DNA from: Neolentinus lepideus HHB14362 ss-1
Taxonomy: Eukaryota; Basidiomycota; Agaricomycetes; Gloeophyllales; Gloeophyllaceae
Length of the DNA stretch: 64,000 bases
Direction: 5' to 3'
Assembly (NCBI GenBank): GCA_001632425.1
Contig: KV425551.1
Coordinates: 412,492 to 476,491, forward strand
Below are positions 35,740 to 47,663 of this stretch, piece by piece (positions within the stretch are counted from its first letter, which is position 1; every line of letters starts with the position of its first letter). The notes beneath the pieces were generated by a model. It made no database searches. It was not told the origin of the DNA and saw nothing but the letters and a program-made list of their open reading frames with translations. Both the position numbers and the translations under genes were made by a program.

Positions 35740-38158
35740 ATGTCGTCTCCTGCTAACGGCAGAATGGATGTTGACAAGTCTCCAGGCCGCAAATCGTATG
35801 TTTTCATCCGTTCTTCAGCTCCTTAAATTGACTTATTATGGCACACGGCGCACAGTGTTCGCTCTACCGAGACAGGCAGGCGATCGCAGCGCTCTCGTTC
35901 GCGTGATAGGGATCGAGAACGCGAGGGTCGTAGAGAAAGAGATGACGAGGAGCGACGCAAGCGAAGTCGCAGCCGGGACCGCTACAGTGAGAGAAGTCAT
36001 CGTCACAGTCGATCCCGAGAACGCAGCCACCGAGACAGGGATAGGGAGAGAGACAAGGAACGGCGCCGTGAACGTGATGTGGAGGGACGCCATCGCAGCG
36101 ACCGGGAGCGCGATCGCGTTCGTGGCGAGAGCAGACACAGTCATCGTGATAGGGATCGGGAGCATGAAAGGGAAGACAGAGAGCACAAAGAAAAACGGCG
36201 CAGGAGAGAAGACGACATGGATGCTTCTCCTGACCCCAAAAGGAGACGCGACGAAGGTGCTACGGAGAGTTCCCTTCCACCACCTCCGCCTGAAGCGGGT
36301 TTACCTCCTCCCCCGCCACCTATGGCTGACAGCCCCCGTCGTAGATCGGACCGGCGCGAACGCTCTTACGAGCGAGACCGCCGGTTTCACGATAGACCAC
36401 CGAGGGCGCGCGATCCTCGCGATGAATTTGACGATCTGTCTCGACCGCGCAGGGACGACAGGAGGCGCCCTCCTCCTGATGATGAGCGTGAACGTCCTCA
36501 GACTCGTAGTCCTCCTGCTGCTATCAGGTACACATGCGGCTTTCCTCTCCTTTGTCGAGCTTACGTTGCTAACTGTTTGTTGTAGGCGTCCATCCCCTAC
36601 TTATGAGGCGCCTGCAGAAGAGTATAACCCAGAGGAACCGAAAGAGGATGACTCTGAACAGCGGTCTGTTTTCGTTTCTCAGCTGGCTGCCCGGCTTACT
36701 GCACGGGATCTTGGCTACTTCTTTGAAGATCATCTGGGCGAGGGAAGTGTGATGGATGCCAGAATCGTGACTGACAGGCTTTCGAGACGCTCGAAAGGGT
36801 GAGTGGTGTCGTGAGAGTCTAGAGCTCCCAGCTGACCTGGAATTGCAGCATTGGATATGTTGAGTTGCGCACCATCGACCTGGTTGACCAGGCTATCGCT
36901 CTTACGGGCACTGTTGTGATGGGTCTTCCTATCAAAGTTCAATTTACTGAATCTGAGAGAAATAGGACTCATGCAGGGGACGGGTGGGTCATGTGTATGC
37001 CAACTTACTTCGTGTGCGTTTGATCACACTGTCTTACCTAGGAGCCTCAACCTTCCCCCGGGCGTCAGCGCGTCTCATGCGCCTATGCAGTAAGCATGCG
37101 GTTCCATGATTCTAGTATTGAATGAGAATCTTATTGTTCACTAGGCTTTATGTTGGTTCTCTACATTTCAATCTCACCGAGTCAGACATCAAACAAGTGT
37201 TCGAGCCATTTGGAGAACTTGAATTCGTCGACCTACACAGAGACCCTATGACGGGCCGGAGCAAGGGCTATGCCTTCATTCAGTAGGTGTTAGCAGGTAT
37301 GATCGAGCTTTCCTTCCTAACGCGGGCTTCAGGTATAAAAGACGCGAGGATGCCAAGATGGCTTTGGAGCAAATGGAGGGCTTCGAGCTGGCCGGTCGTA
37401 CAGTAAGTCAGTCAGTCCTTAATGGTATTCTTGTTTTGGCTGAATGAGACGGTGGCCAGCTCCGTGTGAATACAGTTCACGAGAAGGGGTCCGTAAAATA
37501 CACACAGCAAGATTCTCTCGATGAAGCCGGAGGTCTGCCGCTCTTGACTTGTGTTCTCTACATCTGATTCTGACCATCTTCATTGCAGGCGGTAATTTGA
37601 ACGCAGCATCACGTCAAGCGCTAATGCAGAAACTTGCTAGGATCGAGCCTTCTCCAGTACGACAAGAACCTGTGTTAGTGTTATTCTCCTATATGATTCG
37701 TTATACACCTTAACTTCCATGTCCCTTTACAGCGCTCGACCAAACATTCCGCAAACGATGCAGTCTAAGTCTGTACTGTTGAAGAACATGTTCAATCCCG
37801 AAGAGTACGCACATGTGTTCCTTTGGTTGTTTTTACTTGTTCTAACGAACCACACTATCTTCCAGGGAGACGGAACGTGATTGGGACAAAGACTTGGCGG
37901 ACGATGTCAAGGGGGAGTGTGAGCAGCGATACGGCCCAGTAGAAGCTATCAAAATCGAAAGGGAATCTGAAGTGAGTGTCGGCTTATCTTTCATCGCGTA
38001 TTATGGTATCGAACTGGTTCTAGGGCGAGATCTACGTGAAATTCGACTCAATTGAATCGGCCAAAAATGCCGTCGATGGGCTCAACGGTCGGTTCTTCGG
38101 CGGCCGACAGGTCTCTGCTGTCTTCATTTCCGACGCCATCATGCAGGCGCACATCTGA
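35740..38158 (+). CDS. RBM39/CC1-like splicing factor (RS domain and RRMs)
   Basis: About 600 residues in some eleven exons. The N-terminal half is an RS/RE/RD-rich region with poly-Pro stretches (for example SRSRDRYSERSHRHSRSRE), typical of spliceosome-associated proteins. The first RRM begins SVFVSQLAARLTARDLGYFF and ends GYVELRTIDLVDQAIALTG. The second is LYVGSLHFNLTESDIKQVFE with RSKGYAFIQYKRREDAKMA. A short ARIEPSP linker and SVLLKNMFNPEEETERDWDK lead to the C-terminal UHM-like RRM (IYVKFDSIESAKNAVDGL, GRFFGGRQVSAVFI). This order and the KNMFNP motif are specific to the RBM39/CAPER/Rsd1 group, which binds U2AF-type ligands during 3' splice-site recognition. The start is the first of two nearby in-frame ATGs (MSSPANGRMDVDK). 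Confidence 0.92.
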
Positions 38159-38723
38159 TCCCTGTTATGTGCCGGCAGGATCAGGGCCACTGGCTCACGA
38201 AACATACTGAACCGTCCTTATTCCAGAATCACCAACAAAGGTTTATTTTCTGTTTGCGATGTTGCTTTTGTTGTCTCTACTTTACTCTGAAGGGTCGTGT
38301 TATGCAGATGTCATATCGTCTTCCATCTTTGCCTAGGGATGGTCGGACGACCATATGCATATAGGCAGGTCTATCGCCGATGCTGTCGGTGCACCCCATA
38401 TGTTTTACTCTTTAGGTTGCCGTTATGTTGCAATACATCGTTGTCCACAAGCATGACTGCATTACCTCCGATTAATGGTGCCGACATGCGGGGTGTGACC
38501 GTCTCCCAAGGCCACATATCGTCCGCTCATTGCTCCCGGTCGCAATGATTTACGACGAGCGGTAAGGATGGTTGCATTATTGTCGTGATGATTGTCATCA
38601 TCCTCAATACCTTCGTTAGATGATCAGAACATCCATTGATTGCTCCCTTTGGAGTAGAGCATCTTGCTGGTGAAATAAGGGTCTCCTATTGATACATATC
38701 TCTTTAGGGCACATGATGTCTAC
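38159..38723. other. Convergent 3' region, RBM39 and MFS copy 1
   Basis: About 565 bp between two stops, presumably 3' UTRs. No gene or repeat is recognised. Confidence 0.45.
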
Positions 38724-41142
38724 CTAATAAACATAGCGGAATAACGGAGAGCGAAAGTTGTCTTCCCCCAATACTTCTGTGTCAACTTGTGCCGATGTAA
38801 GGTTCACGCCTTGAACTATGTTCCTCCTTCTGTTTTCTAACCTCATGTATGCTCCCATGCTATAAGAATCATGGACACATATTTTAGAACGGAATGCCTC
38901 CACTAGGTCTGGAGCTTACCATGCGACGAGGAGAATGCAGACTCCTCCGAAGCAAGCTGTCAAGGCGGTACTTAATTCTAGCATCGTTGCATCACATTGA
39001 ACTTGCCTGCTGTAATTAAAGCAGGGAGGTATTGAGGTGCGTCTTGTGCGCGAAAGACATTGGTTGATACCAACCCGGCCGAGTTCGCCAAGCCCACTAG
39101 GGAGCATTGGCACGTCAGCGTTCTACGGGACTACTGGTATAACGGACGTCCTACCCATGACAGCGGTAACTACGGCTCTGCGACTTTCACTAGTTGTGTT
39201 GTTGGAGAACCACGCGTTAGCGAGCACGGCAGGCGCAGATGACTTCGACGTGTTAGCCCTCTAGGTGAATATCACGATGCTGCTCACTTACGCCCATACA
39301 CAGCAGGAAACATGCGAAGTATGCAATTTGACGGTGCGACACCACGTTCACCAATCCCAAGATAATGAAGCCAATGAGATTAATAGCTAATGCCACGCAT
39401 CTATAATGAGGTCATTATGTGCTGCATGGGTGGGAGATATCCCGGGTGATGCTCTACTTACAGATGAATAGATCGCTCGCGAAAATAATCCGACGAAGCC
39501 GTGAATATCAGAAGAGCCATAGTTCCTACAACATTGGGTGCCACAGTGAAGAGATTAGTCTTGACAGTTGAGTATCCCAAGCTCGCCACTATTTGGGGCA
39601 GAAAGTTGACGACGCTCGTTTGAGGGACACCAAGGCAAAAACATATGAATGCCCAAACCCCATATTGCCACTTTAAGAAAGGCCGAAAGGCATCACGTAT
39701 GCTGAATTTTTCATTGATAGCGTTTGACGAATCCGACAGCATGCGAGCTTCCGCTATCTGCGTTTCTCGGGCTGTGAAGAACTTAGTGCTGCTAGGCGAT
39801 CTTGGCTTGACGGGCTCCTTAACTACAGCTAGCCTCGAGACGGCAGTGTAAGACTCACCAACCAGAAATAAGCGAACGCAGAGAAGATAATGGTTGAGGC
39901 TCCTTCATTGTTTGTATGAAAAGACCAGCATGACAGCCGAAGTACCACAGAGAGATTTACCTTCGATCCAAAATAGATATTGCCAGCTGTAGTATTTGGA
40001 GTTTTTGATATGAAAGACTCCGTACGAAATGAGGCCTTCGATGTCAGCCTGAGAATTAATCTCAAGGTACAATTTCGACTCTGGTGGATGAACTACCTGA
40101 AAATGCGCCAGAGACTGCAGAAGCAGCTATCCATAGGGTTACGTTACAATATGCCACAACTAGTGATGAGACCGATACCATAGAATATTCCAATTCTGGT
40201 CGCCAATTCATCCCTTTTATAGAATGTTGATAAATAATACACCTGTAATCGTGTCAAGAACCCATTTGTAAGAAAGTTCGTGTAGAGACATACGACGCCT
40301 GGCAGCATGGCAGATTCGAATATACCCAAGAACCATCGAAGAGCGAATATTTCCGAGAAGTTCTTCGCTATACCAGTTAACAGAGCCCTATAGGTGTATG
40401 CGGGTTAAAAGGATGTCAATCTCGTCGTCCTGAACACCGACATTGTGCCCTGGAATATGTCTGAGCACTGAAAATCAGAAGAGGCCTAGGTAGTGACCAC
40501 GTACAAATGCCATCATCAATATTGGTATGACGCGGGCGGCGGAATACTTCTTGACAACGATACTGATAGGCGTCCCAAATCTGATGTAATCTGTGATCAG
40601 GAAAACAACGGCTGTGGCAATTTGACTCCCCACTCACAGACAAAATGGCACCTTTGGCATATTTGAGTCAGCCAACCTAATTGAGCGCAATCCTTCGGCT
40701 TACATAGAAGACCATGACAAGAGTATAGTACTAGAGACAATCATGACAGCGGAGGCAAGAGGAAGAACGACCGACTTGCCTGATTGCCCTTCAAGCCTAC
40801 ATCCTGTACGGTGTGGCATCAGCTGCTTCAAGTGCCTAGAGGACGTGTACCTTGTCCCATCCGTCGGTCTTTGCATTTCCTACGTTTCCTCTGTCGAGGG
40901 CATTACAAAGATACCTGCCGATAGTCCGAGATGTTAACAGCCACCAGCACAGAAAAATGGAGCTCGGGAACAGACATAAACGCCAAAGCCGGTAGAATCC
41001 GCCAGTCCATCTTCCTCACCATACGGCGTTCTTCCTCACGAGAATACTCAAGGGACCGCAGTACACCGTGACTGGAGACATCGAGGACGGATTCTACGTC
41101 CTTGCCAGAAGGCACTTTCTCAAGGGCAGAGGTTTCGGCCAT
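38724..41142 (-). CDS. MFS permease, Dal5/allantoate permease-like (tandem copy 1)
   Basis: A major facilitator of the anion:cation symporter (ACS) type, with twelve-helix pattern and about a dozen introns. Blocks in order: LEYSREEERRMVRKMDWRILPALAFM, here cut short by the intron, then NALDRGNVGNAKTDGW, YYTLVMVFY and FGTPISIVVKKYSAARVIP. Next are EIFALRWFLGIFESAMLPGV, YYLSTFYKRDELATRIGIFY and HIKNSKYYSWQYLFWIEG, then WQYGVWAFICFCLGVPQTSV and SRRAVVTAVM. The protein ends SPLFRYVY. Relatives import allantoate, ureidosuccinate, nicotinate or similar organic anions; the substrate cannot be read from sequence. Two introns, 40731-40779 and 38957-39006, have perfect AG|GCAAGT donors (GC-AG), whereas the paralogue at 41.5-43.9 kb has GT at both. 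The frame is open throughout, so this copy looks functional. Confidence 0.88.
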
Positions 41143-41551
41143 AAGAATCCCGCTATGCAGGGCTCGTTTGCATTTCTATGCTTTCAGCTCCTCACATGAT
41201 GCTTCAGAAGTCCATGGGCTGGAGCTCGCCCTGCCGATATAGACAAGTTATATATGGCCGCCGGCAACGTAACAGTGGCACATCGTGATCCAGGATTGTC
41301 TGATCCACAACCGGTGAACAAGTCGAATCGGGGAAATAGAAATAGTTTACAAGCTCACCAGATGACATATAGATATCAAGACGCAGGGTGCTACTGCACT
41401 CCCAGTCTGCCAACAGTCAGTCCGTATCAAAGATGCCTGCATTCAGATCACGAGTGCAGACGTCGTCCGTCGAACACGATCCACACTCGGGTCAACCAAT
41501 ACAACACATTCAATTGCCGACTGCAATTATCTTCGGGAGCCCGCTCATCTA
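41143..41551. other. Intergenic region between the two MFS copies
   Basis: About 410 bp holding the promoter of copy 1 and the 3' end of copy 2. No coding potential is supported. Confidence 0.45.
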
Positions 41552-43933
41552 TTAATACATATATCGGAACAAGGGAGAGCGGGACCCGTCCTGGCCCAAC
41601 GCCTCCGTGTCTACCTGTGCGGAAGTGAGCGTCACGCCCTGGACTCTGTCTCGCCGTCTGTTCTCCAGCCTCATGTACGTTCCCAGGCTAAACAAAGTTA
41701 GTCACAGATGGGTGGAGCGAGCGAGCAGTGGTGCACTTACGATGCAACCAGGAGGATGCAGACCGCCCCGAAGCAAGCTGTGGCAAAGGAATAATATTGG
41801 GAGTCTGGTCTTGAGATGAGGGGTAGACACTCACCGGATGTAATCAGAGCGGGGAGATACTTTGGCGCATCCTGCGCACGGAAGACGTTGGTAGAGATCA
41901 GTCCAGACGCGTTGGCAATGCCGACTATTCAAACGACACTCGTTCAGTATTGAATCCATAAAGTAAAAGACGAGACGCATAGCACGCACCCATGACGGCG
42001 GCGACCACAGCTCTGCCACTTTCATTCGTAGTGTTATTAGAGTACCATGATGACGTAAGAACGGAGGGTGCGGATGCCTAGCAATCTCACTGAGCGCCGA
42101 TCTCGTGCGAGGGACTGGATCATTGCACGCACCCCCATACACAGAAGGAAACACGCAAAATAAGCGGTGTTGCGGTGCGCGAGTACGTCAATAGTGCCCA
42201 AAATAATGAAACCGACGAGAGTAATCGCTAGGGGCACGCATCTACCGCAAGCCCTTATCAGAATCTCCGGGGGATCGATCCTCGGTAGCGACATCGCTCA
42301 CATATGAATCGACCGCTCCCTCCAATAATCCGACGAGAAGGTCAAAATCAACAACACCACCGTCCCCGCAATATTCGGCGCCACCGTGAACAAATTCGTC
42401 TTCACTGTCGAGTACCCGAGGCTCGCCACGATCTGCGGCAAAAAGTTATTCACGCTCGCCAGCGGAACGCCCAAGCACAGGGAAATAAAAGCCCAAATGA
42501 GGTAGCGCCAGTCTCTGAACGGGCGGAAGGCGTCGCGGAAGGAGAGCTTGGAGTCGGTGGCCGTGGAGGAGTCGGAGAGGATGCGAGACTTGGCGATGGC
42601 CTTCTCGCGCGGGTTGAAGAAGCGCGCTGTGGCTGCGGTGCGAGGCTGGAGGTGCGGTCAGCAACTGTGTAGAGTAATTTGATACTAAGAGTGGAGCGTA
42701 CCAGCCAGAAATAGGCAAAGGCGGAGAACACAATTGTCGACGCGCCTGAAAATTCGAAGTTAGTAGTATAGATGAAGGAGGGTATGACATTTTGCTACCT
42801 TCTATCCAGAACAGATACTGCCAGCCGTGATACTTTGAGTTCTTGATCTGGAAGACTCCGAAAGCGATGAGGCCAGAGAAGGCTCCGGATATGGAGGAGG
42901 CGGCTGAAAAACGGTCAAGGCTTGGACGAACGCGAACGCTGGTACCCTTGCCCACTTACCGTAGAATATGCCGATTCTCGAGGCCAATTCATCTCGCTTG
43001 TAGAATGTAGATAGGTAGAATACCTAGATGCGAGTAAGAATCCCATGTGCTCTTGGAAGGCGGTCTGGGTGCTTACGACGCCTGGCAGCATGGCAGACTC
43101 AAAGGTCCCGAGGAACCATCGCAACACGAAGATCTCTGAGAAGTTCTTTGCTGCTGCGGTGCATAAGCCCCTAATATATCGGGCAGCGGTTACAATATGG
43201 AAAGAAGTCCGCCTGCCTTGGCACTCACATAGAGCCCTATACATGAACAATCGTAAATGATGGAGGCAGTGAGATACATCATGACTACTGACATATCCAA
43301 GCATCAAAATGGGGAGGACCCGAGCCGCCGTGAACCTCTTTACGAGTAGACTGATCGGTGTTCCGAACCTAAAGGTGGTCGATGATTATATACTTCGGCG
43401 ACGCTGACTCTCACTTACAAACAAAACGGGACCTTTCAGTGAGTAATCAGCTCAGTGTCTCCATAATATATTACGCTGCACCACTCACGTAGAAGACCAT
43501 GACGAGAATGTAATACTGGGAAGTCGCGTCAGGTTGGCTTCACTTTGGCCAAAGAGAGTTGCTTACTTGGTTTCCAGTTAATCCTGTGTCCTGAAGGAAT
43601 ATGTTTTTGTTATGAAGACTTGATAACATCCAGACAGAGACCATACCTTGTCCCAACCATCCGTTTTGGCGTTTCCGACGTTTCCTCTATCGAGAGCATT
43701 GCAAAGATACCTTCACTCGCCTCCACAGTCAAAACCTGTCCTCCTCGCACTCTATCGCTTCCGGGTACGCACATGAAGGCCAGTGGCGGGAGTATCCTCA
43801 CATCCATCTTCCTGACCAGCCGGCGTTCCTCATCTCGGGCGAACTCAAGCCCACCAACCTTGTTGACCGACACGGATTCCAAATCCTTGGAAATGGAAAC
43901 ATTGGTCGCGACTTTCTCGAGAGCGGGGGCCAT
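41552..43933 (-). CDS. MFS permease, Dal5/allantoate permease-like (tandem copy 2)
   Basis: Tandem paralogue of the gene at 38.7-41.1 kb with the same exon pattern. It starts MAPALEKVATNVS (an in-frame ATG at 43978 is also possible) and continues LEFARDEERRLVRKMDVRIL. After the first intron come NALDRGNVGNAKTDGWDK and DTGLTGNQ, then FGTPISLLVKRFTAARVLP and LRWFLGTFESAMLPGV. Further blocks are IKNSKYHGWQYLFWIEG, FSAFAYFWLV and SESGRAVVAAVM-type sequence, then LENRRRDRVQGVTLTSAQVD, ending SPLFRYMY. The intron positions equivalent to the two GC-AG introns of copy 1 use GTAAGC (43517-43566) and GTGAGT (41778-41834). The start faces RidA across 286 bp that contain three GATA motifs. The substrate is unknown; an organic anion or nitrogen compound is likely from the family. 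Confidence 0.88.
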
Positions 43934-44009
43934 GGCCGGTCGAGCAAACCGAAGCGCAAAAGAATTGCTGGATTGCACTTATAACGGTAGGCATCTCACA
44001 TGACTTTGG

Positions 44010-44060
44010 AGAGGCGGTGATAGTAAGTTTAGAGGACGATAAGGGACACGATAGAGGATT
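44010..44060. promoter_or_regulatory. Cluster of three GATA motifs in the MFS2-RidA divergent promoter
   Basis: GATA occurs at 44019-44022, 44038-44041 (as GATAAG) and 44050-44053, three times within 35 bp, between divergent starts at 43933 and 44220. Fungal nitrogen regulators (AreA/NIT2/Gln3 type) bind clustered GATA sites, and Dal5-type permeases are classic targets. Binding here is inference; four-base motifs also occur by chance. Confidence 0.35.
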
Positions 44061-44219
44061 GCTGGAGTATATCGGCTGCTGTGTACGTCTAGTGAACCTA
44101 ATGGGTATAGCAGTGCACAACATGCTGTGGCGGGCTTGGCGATGAATCTCAGATGGCCCGATCGCCGATCTTATTAGTGAACACACTATTACCTGCTCCC
44201 ATCTGCTCCCTCCTCAACC

Positions 44220-44756
44220 ATGTCGGCCGTAGAAAAAATCAACTCGGAAGAGAACCCCTCCTTCTCGCATATCCTCTGTAACCATTATTTTTCGGCAATG
44301 TGATTGCCTCAGCTGATCTCCTGCTACAGCCCATGCCGCCAAGGTCCCTGGTCTGATATTCCTCAGTGGACAGACCCCTGTGGGCAAGGACGGAAAAGTC
44401 GTCGAGGGCGGCATCCAGGAGCACACGGTACGTCGCAAGACTCATCTACTTCAGACACCACTAACCAATATATCAGGCACAGTGCATCAACAACCTCGGG
44501 AACGTCCTCAAGGCAGCTGGCTCGTCCTGGGACAAGGTCGTCAAGGTCAACGTGTACCTGAAGAACATGGACGACTTTGGTGCCATGAACCAGGTCTACG
44601 AAAAGGTGACATCCAATTTTCATTGGGTAACGGTCAATGAATCGACAGTCGTCTTCACAGCTGCTGCCCAACCCCAAGCCGGCGCGGACTTGCATCCAGG
44701 CTGCAAAGCTCCCAAACGACGTCGATGTCGAGATCGAGGCCATCGCCGCCTACTAA
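44220..44756 (+). CDS. RidA/YjgF/Mmf1 family enamine/imine deaminase
   Basis: About 120 residues in four exons. It starts MSAVEKINSEENPS. The RidA fold follows: HAAKVPGLIFLSGQTPV, GKVVEGGIQEHTAQCINNLG, VLKAAGSSWDKVVKVNVYL and MDDFGAMNQVYEK. The last exon gives PKPARTCIQAAKLPNDVDVE, with the conserved Arg in PARTC that holds the substrate carboxylate. RidA proteins hydrolyse reactive 2-aminoacrylate and 2-aminocrotonate, released by PLP-dependent Ser/Thr dehydratases, to keto acids. The acceptor of the last intron was chosen to join YEK to LLPNPKPAR. A D-serine dehydratase-like gene, a source of 2-aminoacrylate, lies 3.2 kb downstream on the same strand. Confidence 0.92.
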
Positions 44757-44817
44757 GTTGGCGATGTCGGGCAGTTAAACAAAAGGGAATGTATTTGATT
44801 TAGGATTCAGGATGCGA

Positions 44818-46081
44818 TTAAATTGTGCCAAACCTCTTGCCGATTACTTCAACAATGTCGGAGACCATCTGTTTTCCCAGCTGCGTAACGCTGTCAAAGA
44901 TATCAGCACACGAGCGACTATCAGGCATAAAAAGACTCGCCCTACAGAGAGTTGATAGTCAGCCTTCAGGATTATAGAATATGAGCACGATATACCCACC
45001 ATCCATAGCCATAATCTGATGCGGCGCCCCCTTATACACCTTCGTCTCCACCTCCACACCCGCCTTCGTCAACCTCTCCCCATACGCAAGTCCCTCATCC
45101 CTCAAAACATCCATCTCGCACACCGCCACCCACGCTCTCGGCGCCTTAGCAATCAGCTCGTCCGGCGCAAAGTACGGCGACGCGTCCCACTTGGCCCAGT
45201 CCTCCTTGTTCGGGAGGTAGTTGTTCTTGAACCACAGCATACGGTCGACGTTGAGCCACACAGTGTCCTTGTTCTCCCGCCAGGAGGCGTGCGTGGTGCC
45301 CGAGGCGTCGGCGGTGTTGTCGGTCACGGGGACGAGGAGGACCTGGAGGACGATGGGAACGGGAGGGGTGAGTTGGCTCGCTTTCAGGCCACAAATAGCT
45401 GCGAGGTTGCCACCACTTCAAATGTAATCCAGTCAAAGAATCAAGGCAGAGCATGATGTAGAATAGGTACCTCGAGCTACCGCCTACAGCGATAGAATTA
45501 ACATCCACATTGATCTCTACTTTCCCCTTATTGTACAGCCACTCAAGGGCCTCTATAGCGTCCTCAGCGGCAGCAGGGTACGGGTCCTCGGGTGCCAGTC
45601 GATAGTCCACCGAGGCCACCGCACACTTCGCACCTGAAGTCCAGCATCAAAATAGTTCGACCGACGCACTGGATGGACTCACGTTTGCAGATATTCGTGC
45701 AGAACGCAGCCTCAGCGCCAATACCCCCAAGCGTCCACCCACCTAAAGCACGACCTCAGTCACATCCAACGCCACATCCACCTTGACCAACCCACCTCCG
45801 TGGAAATACAACAACACCGGCCATCCCTCCGCCGGCACCACCCCCTCAGGCGTATACACCCTCACGCCGCACTTGCCTAACTTCACATCCCTCACACTCC
45901 CCACCTCCAGCGGCTCCGAGCTCCCAGGGACAGTCGGCCTCAGCCGAATCGCAGGGTCCCAGGGCAGCTGGTGCTGCAGCGGCGTATACAGCAGATGCTC
46001 CTTGTGGAACGCGACATACTCTGGGTCGAGGTGGCTCACGATATGGGCGTGCAGTGGCTGGTACACAGTCTGGGTAGCCAT
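44818..46081 (-). CDS. Alpha/beta hydrolase, HSL-type esterase (tandem copy A)
   Basis: About 345 residues in five exons. It starts MATQTVYQPLHAHIVSHLDP. The oxyanion motif HGGGW is assembled across an intron (VLLYFHGG, GWTLGGIGAEA). Then come VASVDYRLAPEDPYPAAAED, the nucleophile elbow GGSSSGGNLAAI (GxSxG, again split by an intron), VPVTDNTADASGTTHASW and WDASPYFAPDELI. EMDVLRDEGLAYGERL carries the catalytic Asp, and VYKGAPHQIMAMDGG the catalytic His; the C terminus is IVEVIGKRFGTI. Family members hydrolyse short-chain esters; the substrate is unknown. The nucleophile elbow reads GGSSSGG instead of the common GDSAGG. It is 284 bp downstream of copy B in the same direction. Confidence 0.9.
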
Positions 46082-46364
46082 AGTTTGTGCAAGAACGGAA
46101 GACAATCGATGATACTGGCTCTCATCTCGCAAGAGGTACTGTGATAGGACGGAGAGGGATGGCGGTACTGGCGGACCGGCCGATCGACATGCATCCAGAT
46201 CCATCTCATTACCGATCGCAAGGAGCCGATACCACTGTGCTCGGCTTTCTGTCGGACTATGTAGTGCTGTCTAGATGTCTTGATTATCTGGAGGGCATTA
46301 CGGAAAGCAGTCGCACTCAGGGTAAGCCACCGCCAAGACCGACGAATTCTGCGAATCTAAGCCA

Positions 46365-47663
46365 TTACAAAGTACCAAACGCCTTGCCCAAAGCTTCTAC
46401 CGCGTCAGAGATCAGGTCTCTCGCCAGTTGCGTGACACTAGAGGTAGTTGAGATGTCAGAAACAATCGCTCGTGAATTGTTCAAAACTTACGCTGTGTTT
46501 AAGCGGGTGGGGAAATCATCTCTTAGTAAAACCCAACAGGAAGTTGTAGGATACAGAACGCACCATCCATATTGGTGATATGGTGAGGGGCACCCTTATA
46601 CACCTTAACCTCCACCTCCACTCCAGCATTCCTTAGCTTCTCCCCATACGCTATACCCTCATCCCTCAATATATCAAGCTCTGTGAGCACAAGCAACGCT
46701 TTAGGCACCTTCCGAACCAACTTGTCCGGCGCGAAAAGCGGAGACGCGTCCCACTTCGCTCGGTCTTCTAAGTCGGGAAGATAGTTGTTCCTGAACCAGA
46801 GCATCCTCTCTGGGCTGAGCCAAACCGTATTCCGGTTCTCGTACCAGGAGTAGTGGGGCTGACCGTTAGGGTCACAGACATTGTCAGTAACTGGAACGAA
46901 CAGCAGCTGGAAAACAAGGGGAATTGGAGGTGTCTGCTCAACAGCCTTGAGTGCCAGGATAGCTGCGAGATTGCCTCCGCTGATTACAAGATGAGATTCA
47001 TTATCCGATAGAACATGTCGACGATGCGATGGATCACTCACCTAGAAGAGCCACCAACCGCGATTCGCTTGACGTCGACAGTCAGATCAGTTGGTCCATT
47101 GACATAGAGCCACTGCAGAGACTCGACGGCATCTTCGACAGCCGCAGGATACGGATTCTCTGGCGCTAATCGATAGTCCACCGACACTACTACGCATTTA
47201 GCACCTCACAGCCCAGGTGAGCACAAGACAAGCTTCAAGGCCTTCATGACCACTTACCTTTGCAAAGCTGGCTGCACTTCGAGTTCTCTGAATTGACATT
47301 TCCCAACGTCCAGCCGCCTGAAAGCTTGTCAAACTCATGCGCACAGGATGATCAGTGGGGTACGTACCTCCGTGAAAGTACAGCAGTACAGGCCACCCGT
47401 CTTCCGGCGTCGAACCTTCAGGAGTAAATACCCGAGCCATGCATCCCCCAGCAGTAACCCGCATATCTCGTACGCTGCCCACCTGAACAGGCGGTGTATT
47501 ACCAGGAACATTGGGTTCCTTTCGGATAGCTGGGTTCCAAGGCCGCTGATGCTGCAGCGGCTTGTACAACATGTGCTCTTTATGAAATGCAACATAATCA
47601 GGATCCAACTTCTCCTGGATATCTGCGAAGAGGGGCTGGTAAACGACCGACTGCGACTGCATT
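46365..47663 (-). CDS. Alpha/beta hydrolase, HSL-type esterase (tandem copy B)
   Basis: Tandem paralogue of copy A with the same intron positions. It starts MQSQSVVYQPLFADIQEKLD; then FHKEHMLYKPLQHQRPWNP, VLLYFHGG joined to GWTLGNVNSENSK, and VSVDYRLAPENPYPAAVEDA. The elbow GGSSSGGNLAAI follows, then LLFVPVTDNVCDPNGQP, RMLWFRNNYLPDLEDRAKWD and ELDILRDEGIAYGEKL (Asp). VYKGAPHHITNMD carries the catalytic His. The last intron border is less certain than in copy A; the best solution gives ARDLISDAVEALGKAFGTL at the C terminus, parallel to copy A. The start faces the D-serine dehydratase-like gene across about 260 bp. Confidence 0.9.
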
